A stretch of DNA of 64,000 nt, from contig CAYJPN010000030.1 in assembly GCA_964372115.1 (NCBI GenBank), positions 3,421 to 67,420 of the forward strand, read 5' to 3'. The position numbers were made by a program, and so were the translations under genes. This DNA is from CG2-30-36-16 sp964372115. GTDB lineage: Bacteria > Bacteroidota > Ignavibacteria > Ignavibacteriales > Ignavibacteriaceae. The notes beneath the pieces are model-generated. The model did no database searches. It had not been told where the DNA came from and worked only from the letters and a program-made list of their open reading frames with translations. This document shows positions 1 to 6,755 of the stretch, one piece after another (position 1 is the stretch's first letter; each line of letters starts with the position of its first letter).

Positions 1-275
1 TTGATAACGAATCTCTTTTTTGTGGTGAAAATGGCGGCAGTTTTATTCCTGTTTTAACGAGTAATGAAGATAGCGTAAATGCTTTTTTAAGGATAAAAAA
101 CAATAACAAAGTTTTTTCCATATTTAATTTTTCTCCGGATGCAAAAGAAGTTTACTTAGCCTCTCCATTTATAAAAGACGAATTTAAAAACTATTATACC
201 GGTGAGAAAACAACTTTCAATGAAGCTGTTTTGATGAAACTAAAACCGTGGGAGTACCGAGTTTACGTTAAATAA
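1..275 (+). CDS. alpha-amylase family protein, C-terminal end (partial)
   Basis: The frame is open from the left edge (codons start at base 3) to a TAA at 273-275, giving about 90 residues of a protein whose start lies outside the window. The visible part has the look of the C-terminal beta domain of GH13 alpha-amylases: a GGSFIPVLTS segment, an N-x-V-x-AFLRI helix-strand, an IFNFSPDA strand, a YYTGE turn and a final PWEYRVYVK strand. No catalytic residue is visible because the TIM barrel is missing. Family assignment is by recognition of this C-terminal pattern; substrate and export cannot be judged. Confidence 0.75.
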   Translation, partial: DNESLFCGENGGSFIPVLTSNEDSVNAFLRIKNNNKVFSIFNFSPDAKEVYLASPFIKDEFKNYYTGEKTTFNEAVLMKLKPWEYRVYVK

Positions 276-473
276 TTTTTGACTTAATGATGTTTGCGTT
301 TTTCTGAAAATGAATTAACAATGACGAAAGAATAACATTACCAGATTAAAAGTCCAAACTAAAAATCTGTTTCACTGACGAATTACCTTCTTCTTTTTCA
401 CAGGAACCACATTAATATATTTTTTGTTTGATAAAATATTATACTTTTAAGTTAAGATTAATTGTACCCTGAA

Positions 474-1475
474 ATGAAAAGAAGAACATTTATAAAAAAA
501 AGTTTTGTTTTTACAGCGGCAGGTTTCTTAGCTGCACCTTTTTTGTCAGCCAGACGGCAAACCATTGGACGCACCCCTGCTATTTCCACCGTAAAACCGG
601 AGCCATCGCTCTGGAATAAGGAGGACATAAATATTGCGTGGTTGGGGCATTCAACTGTTTTAATAAATTTCTTCGGAACTACAATTTTAACCGATCCGGT
701 GCTTTTTGATCGGATTGGGATTTACATATTGGGTTTAACCATCGGGCCAAACCGCTACTCTTCACCCGCATTAACAATAGATGAATTCCCAAAACCCGAT
801 CTCGTGTTATTGTCGCACGCACACATGGACCACATGGATTATGAAACCCTGTTGGCGCTGACAGAAAAATATCCCGCCGAACTATTCTGCTTGACTGCAA
901 CAAACACCAAGGATGTCATCGAAGATTTAAATTGGAAATCGCTTCAAGAAATTGATTGGAACGATGAACTCGATTTTTTAGATCTTCATATAAAGGCATT
1001 GGAGGTTAAACATTTCGGCTGGCGTTATCCATGGGAACGCGACCGATCAAAAGGGTTTTTTAACGATGGTAGAAGTTATAACGCTTATATAATTGAAAAA
1101 AACGGGAAGATAATTTTATTTGGCGGCGATACATCTTACACACAAAAATTTCGCGAAGCAAAATTAAAAGATGTTGAAATTGCAATAATGCCGATCGGCG
1201 CATACCGTCCCTGGAAATGGAATCATTGCAATCCCGAAGAAGCGTTGTATATGGCGAATGAACATATAAAAGCAAAATATTTTGTGCCGATTCACTGTAA
1301 CACTTTTAAACAGGGTATAGAGCCAATTGATGAACCGATCCGCTGGTTGAATGAGTCGAAAGGGAGTTACGCTTTAACCGTGGCAATTGGAGCGATTGGA
1401 GAAACCCTAACTTTAACAAACGGAACTAATTTATCCCCGAACAATATCATCTCCGAACAGGAACATTTAAAGTAA
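474..1475 (+). CDS. Tat-exported metallo-beta-lactamase-fold hydrolase (UlaG/NAPE-PLD-like)
   Basis: Predicted zinc hydrolase of the metallo-beta-lactamase superfamily, about 334 residues. The N-terminus is MKRRTFIKKSF followed by a hydrophobic stretch, a twin-arginine signal, so the protein is probably exported folded. Residues 55-75 have the WLGHSTVLI strand typical of the UlaG/NAPE-PLD branch, H115-x-H117-x-D119-H120 is the metal motif, and a GGDTSY segment and an IPIH-like VPIHCNTF segment supply later ligands. A TTG 12 bases upstream is in frame, but the ATG at 474 gives the better Tat signal. It stands alone with no operon partner. The substrate is unknown: phospholipid or lactone hydrolysis are both possible for the family. 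Confidence 0.82.
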   Translation: MKRRTFIKKSFVFTAAGFLAAPFLSARRQTIGRTPAISTVKPEPSLWNKEDINIAWLGHSTVLINFFGTTILTDPVLFDRIGIYILGLTIGPNRYSSPALTIDEFPKPDLVLLSHAHMDHMDYETLLALTEKYPAELFCLTATNTKDVIEDLNWKSLQEIDWNDELDFLDLHIKALEVKHFGWRYPWERDRSKGFFNDGRSYNAYIIEKNGKIILFGGDTSYTQKFREAKLKDVEIAIMPIGAYRPWKWNHCNPEEALYMANEHIKAKYFVPIHCNTFKQGIEPIDEPIRWLNESKGSYALTVAIGAIGETLTLTNGTNLSPNNIISEQEHLK

Positions 1476-1655
1476 TGCTACCCGTTGATCCGGTTATTTA
1501 AAAGAAGCCTTGGTTCCTGTTTAAGTAGAAAGATGCAGTATAATTCTAATTAAACATTAGTTAACAAAAAGAACGGCATCTCCTATAAATTTCATTCAGA
1601 TTGAGAAAAAGTAAAAATTTAGTTATATTAAAAATCATTTTGCGGCTATACTAAA

Positions 1656-1967
1656 ATGAATGCTGAAGAACTAAATGAAAAAATATTAAGTCTTCTCGAA
1701 TCATCGGATAATATTCAAGAATTCGCGGATCTTGCATCACCCGAAGAAAATTGGAGAAAGATTGATAAAAGCATAACCGTACCCCCATATATTGGCGTAA
1801 AAGCAGAAGACTGTCCTTCATGTTTTGAACAAATCAGATTAATCTTTAACAAATATTCAACTAATAATAGCAAAACAAAAATAACCTGTCCTCACTGCAA
1901 AACTTTATTGATTTCTAAATTGGAATTTACCGGTTATACAAGCGATATATACTTGATAAAAGAATAA
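1656..1967 (+). CDS. small protein with a two-CxxC zinc-ribbon-like C-terminus
   Basis: 103 residues, family not recognised. The N-terminal half is acidic and probably helical. The C-terminal half has C53-P-S-C56 and C78-P-H-C81, spaced as in a zinc ribbon with a 21-residue loop, and ends in a short beta-like tail. It opens a series of five closely packed rightward genes (to 4717), 27 bases before the WG-repeat gene, so they may be cotranscribed. A role as a zinc-binding adaptor is only a guess from the cysteine pattern. Confidence 0.6.
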   Translation: MNAEELNEKILSLLESSDNIQEFADLASPEENWRKIDKSITVPPYIGVKAEDCPSCFEQIRLIFNKYSTNNSKTKITCPHCKTLLISKLEFTGYTSDIYLIKE

Positions 1968-1994
1968 TTCTGTGCATATAATATAACCGGCAAA

Positions 1995-3872
1995 ATGAAC
2001 ATTAAAACATTATTAGCTTTTTCCATTGCCATTGTTGTTTTCGTCTTTGCCGACGCGTACTGCTGCCCTGGTGTATGTTATTCATGGCAGGAAAAAGTTG
2101 AAGAAGAAAATTTATTTATGCATTCCGATTCTTCAAAAATAAATAAAGTTGTTTACACAGATGAGAAGGGCTTTATTGCTTTTGATAAAGAGGGGAATGA
2201 GCTCTTCCAAATATTTTCGTATGATAATGGTCCGGATTATACATCCGATGGTTTATTTAGAATTGTTAAAAAGGGTAAAATTGGTTATACCGACGAGTTG
2301 GGGAACATTGTAATCAATCCTCAATTTAATGCTGCGCTTCCTTTTCAAAACGGAATGGCGGCATTCTGCGATGGATGTAATGAATCTTCTAACGGTGAAC
2401 ACAAAATATGGGAAGAAGGGAATTGGGGATTTATAAATAAGAAAGGAGAAATTGCAATCCCTGCAAAGTACGACAGAATTGTAAGTGAATTTGAAAAAGG
2501 AGTTGCAAGCGTTGAATATTCTGACCGTGTTTTTACGATAAATAAAGCAGGCAGCGAAATAAGAATGGATAATATAAAGTTTAATGAGTGGATTGATCTA
2601 CTCGGCGTTACCGCAAAACTGATTTGTAAATTATTTTTCGGTGACAGTCTTAATGTTAATGCAACATGGTTAAGCAATGATAAATTTGTGTTCAGCGCTA
2701 TAGACAATTTAGAATACCTACGCATTGATATCATAACCGCCGAAAACAGAAAATTGCTTGAGTATGACATTATCCCCTGGCAGAATTTTGCCGTAAAACC
2801 CGGAAGCAATTTTTTAATTTCACTTGAAGAAGTTTGCACCGTTACAGATTACGCGGTTATCTATTCGATTTTTAATCCTGGCGAGAAGGTTAAAGGCGAT
2901 GTACAAATAATTGAAAAATTTAATGCTCTGTTTTCAACGGTTGTTGAAAAAGATATAAACAACCTATTGCAGAATGAGGAATTTTTTTACCCCGAAAATG
3001 TTGAGTTTATTTCAAAAAAAGTTTATCCCTATTATGCTGATTTACAAATTGCCCTACCCGGAACTATTATACCAGACGACTCAGAATGGGTGAACTCATG
3101 CAAAGGAAAAATAATTCATTTACAACTTATCCCTGATATTGGATCAATAAAACAGCGGTGGATAAAAACCATGGACAAACCAACCGACACATATTATACC
3201 TCTGTTGAAGATGATCTATTGAATTATTTTAATGACGCCCTTAACGCTGTTTACAATTCACCATCAGAAAAAAATGTAATTTTTGATAGAACCATGGAAA
3301 AAGTAAGGCAACTTTTTTCAGCAGCAAACAGTTATGTCAATTTTCTATATGACAAATATGAAGAACGATTAAGAAGATGGCTTTTTATCGATGAACCGCC
3401 GCCTGTTGATTCAAGCAGTGAAACTATTTTTAATGATTATCAGCCAAAACATACGCCCGACACCGTTTTAGATTTTATGCCGTCAATAGTAGAAGAAATA
3501 GACAAACTTCCCGCGGCTGAATTAGAAAATTATTCCCGCTTACTACAATTGTTAAAATATTTTCAAAAACGTGCGGAAGAAAACCCGGGACATTGGGAAG
3601 ACGGGAATATGGTTCTCGGAGCACAACCGCGTGAGTATCAGCCAACTATAGATGAACTGCTTGCCTCTGTGGTTGGTGATAGATTGGCACAGATAATTAA
3701 AAATAATACGGAACAGGATATAATTACTTTACTAAAAAAAGACAACTTTACTACACACGAAGTTAAATACACAAAGTTCACATTTATACATGTTGACGTA
3801 ATGGGCTCGGGGAGATTTTTTTATGTGCTGAGTATAGAAAGTAAAAATCTTAATTTGATAAAAACCGATTGA
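1995..3872 (+). CDS. exported WG-repeat protein
   Basis: 625 residues. The start is a classic Sec signal peptide (residues 1-21, hydrophobic core ending AFSIAIVVFVFADA-like) followed by a Cys cluster CCPGVC. Residues roughly 50-180 contain WG-type beta repeats: a G-K-I-G-Y-T-D-E-L-G-N-I-V-I-N-P-Q-F unit and a NWGFINKKGEIAIPAKYD unit, the hallmark of the KWG/WG repeat family. The remaining 440 residues are unfamiliar, mixed alpha/beta, with a proline-rich patch near residue 465. The downstream small membrane gene begins at its stop codon. WG proteins have no single known function. The same-gene neighbours suggest a small secreted or surface system rather than metabolism. Confidence 0.7.
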   Translation: MNIKTLLAFSIAIVVFVFADAYCCPGVCYSWQEKVEEENLFMHSDSSKINKVVYTDEKGFIAFDKEGNELFQIFSYDNGPDYTSDGLFRIVKKGKIGYTDELGNIVINPQFNAALPFQNGMAAFCDGCNESSNGEHKIWEEGNWGFINKKGEIAIPAKYDRIVSEFEKGVASVEYSDRVFTINKAGSEIRMDNIKFNEWIDLLGVTAKLICKLFFGDSLNVNATWLSNDKFVFSAIDNLEYLRIDIITAENRKLLEYDIIPWQNFAVKPGSNFLISLEEVCTVTDYAVIYSIFNPGEKVKGDVQIIEKFNALFSTVVEKDINNLLQNEEFFYPENVEFISKKVYPYYADLQIALPGTIIPDDSEWVNSCKGKIIHLQLIPDIGSIKQRWIKTMDKPTDTYYTSVEDDLLNYFNDALNAVYNSPSEKNVIFDRTMEKVRQLFSAANSYVNFLYDKYEERLRRWLFIDEPPPVDSSSETIFNDYQPKHTPDTVLDFMPSIVEEIDKLPAAELENYSRLLQLLKYFQKRAEENPGHWEDGNMVLGAQPREYQPTIDELLASVVGDRLAQIIKNNTEQDIITLLKKDNFTTHEVKYTKFTFIHVDVMGSGRFFYVLSIESKNLNLIKTD

Positions 3873-3880
3873 GAGAGGAC

Positions 3881-4105
3881 ATGGATTACAAGTTTCGAAT
3901 ATTGTTTTATTATTTAAATGTATTTGTTATTGCTGTAACAATTATTGGAATAATATTAGCTATTATTATGATGTTCATGCATCCGAATGATAGTTTTAAC
4001 TGGTTTGTGGCTGCATTAATTTGTTTGCTTATTTTGGTTTTATTGATGGTTATATATCTAATAAGAAAAAATAAATTTCCCGCACCCGGAAAAGATTATT
4101 ATTAA
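3881..4105 (+). CDS. small two-helix membrane protein
   Basis: 74 residues with two hydrophobic segments (about residues 7-32 and 41-60) separated by a short polar turn (HPNDSFN) and followed by a basic tail, so both termini probably face the cytoplasm. A TTG at 3869 would give a four-residue longer protein overlapping the preceding stop, but the ATG at 3881 has a GAGAGGA ribosome-binding sequence just before it and is preferred. No family recognised. Tight packing after the WG-repeat gene argues for translational coupling. Confidence 0.6.
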   Translation: MDYKFRILFYYLNVFVIAVTIIGIILAIIMMFMHPNDSFNWFVAALICLLILVLLMVIYLIRKNKFPAPGKDYY

Positions 4106-4112
4106 ATATCCT

Positions 4113-4403
4113 ATGCTTAGCAAAGAAGACCTACGCCAAATTGTAAAGCAAAAAATTGAGTCGGACGAAAAACTCGGTGAACACGCCAGTAAAAGCGGTC
4201 ACCTTGCTTACATTAGCTATACGGTTAATGACATAAACGTTAAAAAACTGTGTGAGGAAAAGACTGAAATCAGATACCGCTACACGCTTTTTGTTGAAAC
4301 CGAATTTACTGTTTATCCGGATAATCCGCCGATGGAATGTTCCAAAACAAAAGTAATAGTAATTGACAAAGGTAAAAATATTATTGAGACAACGGACAAA
4401 TGA
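4113..4403 (+). CDS. uncharacterised 96-residue protein
   Basis: A small soluble protein of mixed alpha/beta character: an N-terminal charged helix (residues 1-25), then beta-like strands with many aromatic residues (YRYTLFVETEF) and a basic strand KTKVIVIDKGKN. No family recognised. Its last codons overlap the start of the next gene (ATGA), which is good evidence that both are real and cotranslated. It follows the small membrane protein by 7 bases. Confidence 0.55.
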   Translation: MLSKEDLRQIVKQKIESDEKLGEHASKSGHLAYISYTVNDINVKKLCEEKTEIRYRYTLFVETEFTVYPDNPPMECSKTKVIVIDKGKNIIETTDK

Positions 4404-4717
4404 ACGACAATAATTTAAATAATATTTGCTCTGACGATTGGGAGGGTGTTCAGGACTCAATAAATACTTATCTGGCAAATATTTTATTTAAAATTGAATG
4501 GCATTACGGAGATTGCCGCGCGCCGTTTTTTTATCCTCCCGAGTATAATTTAATCCGCCGCGCTGACAATACAACGGAATATACTTGTACTATTAAACTT
4601 GATTTAGGGGAAAACGAATCGCTTCAATATACTTCATCTGAGCCAGCCGACCTGGTAAAGGCAATTAAAAACGATATTGATAAAAAATATTTGATGACTC
4701 ATCTACGCAAAAGTTAA
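4400..4717 (+). CDS. uncharacterised 105-residue protein
   Basis: Starts inside the stop of the previous gene (ATGA overlap). The sequence is acidic at the N-terminus, has a WHYGDCRAPFF patch and ends with a short basic helix (KNDIDKKYLMTHLRKS). No family recognised and no signal peptide. It is the last gene of the five-gene series starting at 1656; the hairpin-rich repeat pair follows about 95 bases later and may terminate the transcript. Confidence 0.55.
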   Translation: MNDNNLNNICSDDWEGVQDSINTYLANILFKIEWHYGDCRAPFFYPPEYNLIRRADNTTEYTCTIKLDLGENESLQYTSSEPADLVKAIKNDIDKKYLMTHLRKS

Positions 4718-4812
4718 GAAAATTAGAAAAAATGCATTAAGTTTCTGATATAAAAAATGGTTAAGCAAAATTATCTGCATAAATAAGTATAACAAAATTT
4801 AATTCGGTAAAT

Positions 4813-4983
4813 ACTCCCGGAGGGAGTTTCATGTTTGTAGAAAAAATGGAGAGAAAAAAAACGTACTCCGGTAGGAATTCTATGTTCTTTGAAAAGTTTG
4901 ACATTAAGGAACATACAACTCCGCTGGAGTTGAGATGTTTTTTTCTTTTTTTTTCTACCAACAATTTGCTCCTGCCGGAGCAA
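4813..4983. repeat. 171-bp hairpin-rich repeat, copy 1
   Basis: Begins with the near-perfect palindrome ACTCCCGGAGGGAGT and ends with GCTCCTGCCGGAGC. Between them are an ACTCCGCTGGAGT palindrome, a GTAGAAAAAA segment complementary to the TTTTTTCTAC near the other end, and a 50-base core (about 4880-4930) identical to copy 2. Copy 1 and copy 2 have the same length and are about 36 bases apart. The many stems and lack of a plausible protein identify it as a structured intergenic repeat. Confidence 0.85.
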
Positions 4984-5019
4984 CAAATGTAAACAACTAT
5001 TAATAAAAATTATCAATGT

Positions 5020-5190
5020 ACTCCCGGAGGGAGTTCCAGGTCTGTAGAAAAAAAAGGAGAGAAAAAAAACGTACTCCGGCAGGAGTTCTATGTTCTTTGA
5101 AAAGTTTGACATTAAGGAACATACAACTCCGCTGGAGTTGAGATGTTTTTTCTTTTTTTTTCTACCAACATTTTGCTCCTGCCGGAGCAA
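5020..5190. repeat. 171-bp hairpin-rich repeat, copy 2
   Basis: Second copy of the element at 4813-4983, same orientation and same ends (ACTCCCGGAGGGAGT at 5020-5034, GCTCCTGCCGGAGC at 5175-5188). Differences are a few substitutions and one-base changes in the A and T runs, some compensated by eye (for example GGTAGGAATTC versus GGCAGGAGTTC, which restores a stem). The unit appears to be a family of mobile or amplified intergenic hairpins. Confidence 0.85.
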
Positions 5191-5234
5191 TTTATTAAAA
5201 AGTTATCTGATTAAATTATTAGTGTATCTTTATC

Positions 5235-5269
5235 CGGTTCAGCAAAGGTTATGTTTTTCTGCTGAACCG
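5235..5269. repeat. 10-bp perfect inverted repeat
   Basis: CGGTTCAGCA (5235-5244) and TGCTGAACCG (5260-5269) form a perfect 10-bp stem with a 15-base loop, immediately before the HEAT pseudogene. There is no T-run directly after it, so a terminator is not clear; it could be a leftover of an inserted element. Confidence 0.5.
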
Positions 5270-5275
5270 AAATAA

Positions 5276-5665
5276 CAAAACTGTCTGATTCTTTTTAACC
5301 ATCCAAAATACATTTTTAGATGGGAAACATTTAACACCTTAGAAGTAATTGGGAATCCTATGGCAATACCGTTGTTTATACGAGCTTTAGAGGATGAACA
5401 AAGCGGCGTGCGCTGGATCGCCGCCAAAAGACTTATAAAACTTGGAAAACTCTCGGTTGAACCGCTTCTTAAAGCTAAGATCGAAAAATAAGATTCTATA
5501 TTTATTCTTGAGGGTGCCCATCATGTTTTTTTTGATTTACATGAGAGTGAAACTTTTCCGCAAGATTTCCCTATTGATTAATTATTATCCACCTTTCAAA
5601 ATTCGAAATGGACTGATAACGTGAAGTCTCTTGTTTATGAAATACTAAATGATTTCAAAGTTTAA
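5276..5665 (+). pseudogene. HEAT-repeat protein remnant with two in-frame stops
   Basis: One reading frame running from after a TAA at 5273-5275 to a TAA at 5663-5665 reads as a single degraded protein: a WETFNTLEVIGNP helix, an ATG at 5360 and helices PLFIRALEDE / GVRWIAAKRLIKLGK of HEAT-repeat type, then EGAHHVFFDLHE and a final KSLVYEILNDFKV. It is broken by TAA at 5489-5491 and TAA at 5579-5581 with no frameshift, and there is no good start codon. Only 43 residues (5360-5491) could be translated. I take it as a dead fragment of a larger HEAT-repeat gene. Confidence 0.6.
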
Positions 5666-5831
5666 AATAGTTGTATAAAAAATTGTGCATCCTCTTTATA
5701 TTTAAAGCAATGGCAAAATATTATTGTGAGACAAGTGTAGCTATATTTAATTGCTTTAATGTTAATAATGATTAATTTTATTTTGAAAAACTAACGTATT
5801 ATTCATCACCGCTGTTCATCCGGAGAATATA

Positions 5832-6683
5832 ATGGCAAAAACAAAAGCCGGCGCTAAAAAGAAAAAAGAACCGTCAATAGATTCTGAACAAAAAAAGGAT
5901 ACGGGGAAAAAATTAGACAAGAAGTTTTATCCAAAAGAACTGTCACGACTTCAAGTAGAACTTGTTAAGCTTCAGGAATGGATAAAAGCAGAAAAGTTAA
6001 AGGTTGTTGTTATTTTTGAAGGACGTGATGCCGCCGGAAAAGGGGGCGTAATAAAAAGAATAACCCAGAGGTTAAATCCAAGAATTTGCAGGGTTGTTGC
6101 TCTTGGCACGCCAACGGAAAGAGAAAAATCGCAATGGTATTTTCAGCGTTACGCTCCTCACCTTCCCGCAGAGGGAGAGATGGTGTTATTTGATAGAAGC
6201 TGGTATAACCGCGCGGGAGTTGAGCATGTAATGGATTTTTGCACCGAAGACGAATATAAAGAATTCTTAAGATCATGTCCGGAATTTGAAAGGATGCTCG
6301 TCCGATCGGGGATTGTACTGATAAAATATTACTTCTCTGTCAGCGATGAAGAACAGGAAAAAAGATTTCAGGCAAGAATACACGACAGAACAAAACGCTG
6401 GAAGTTAAGTCCCATGGATTTAAAATCCCGCTCCAAGTGGGTGGAATACTCGAAAGCCAAAGACGAAATGTTTGCTTATACTGATATAAAACAGGCGCCG
6501 TGGTACGTTGTTAATGCTGATGATAAAAAGAAGGCAAGATTAAACTGTATAAGCCATTTATTATCTCTTATTAATTATAATGATCTGACACCCGAACCAA
6601 TTGAACTTCCGCCGAGGCAAAAAAACAGCGGCTACATCCGCCCGCCAATCACCGATCAAACTTTTGTACCGGAGAAATATTAA
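5832..6683 (+). CDS. ppk2: polyphosphate kinase 2 (PPK2) family
   Basis: 283 residues; transfers phosphate between polyphosphate and a nucleotide. The N-terminal 30 residues are lysine-rich and probably disordered. The P-loop is EGRDAAGKGG at 63-72 and the Walker B/lid element D121-RSWYNR is intact, followed by the family RIHDRTKRWKLSPMDL segment that carries the basic lid. Length fits a single-domain PPK2. Whether it prefers AMP, ADP or GDP cannot be decided by eye. It is a single gene, convergent with clpB across a hairpin at 6705-6733. Confidence 0.93.
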   Translation: MAKTKAGAKKKKEPSIDSEQKKDTGKKLDKKFYPKELSRLQVELVKLQEWIKAEKLKVVVIFEGRDAAGKGGVIKRITQRLNPRICRVVALGTPTEREKSQWYFQRYAPHLPAEGEMVLFDRSWYNRAGVEHVMDFCTEDEYKEFLRSCPEFERMLVRSGIVLIKYYFSVSDEEQEKRFQARIHDRTKRWKLSPMDLKSRSKWVEYSKAKDEMFAYTDIKQAPWYVVNADDKKKARLNCISHLLSLINYNDLTPEPIELPPRQKNSGYIRPPITDQTFVPEKY

Positions 6684-6704
6684 TTCGCTTTTAAATAAAA
6701 TTAT

Positions 6705-6733
6705 AGTAGAGACGATTGCGAAACGTCTCTACT
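6705..6733. terminator. shared terminator / hairpin between ppk2 and clpB
   Basis: AGTAGAGACG (6705-6714) pairs perfectly with CGTCTCTACT (6724-6733) around a nine-base loop in a 72-base gap between two convergent stop codons. The position suits a bidirectional terminator. The GTAGAGACG...CGTCTCTAC sequence is also a common dispersed repeat in many bacterial genomes. Confidence 0.6.
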
Positions 6734-6755
6734 GAATTTAATAATTGCGGTTATT

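Noticed and set aside
4771..5190. 139- and 67-codon leftward frames in the 171-bp repeat pair
   Set aside because: The translation is simply the repeat and its A/T runs; hairpin structure explains the conservation better than protein.
4720..5230. CRISPR array
   Set aside because: Only two long copies, no short regularly spaced repeats and no cas gene nearby.
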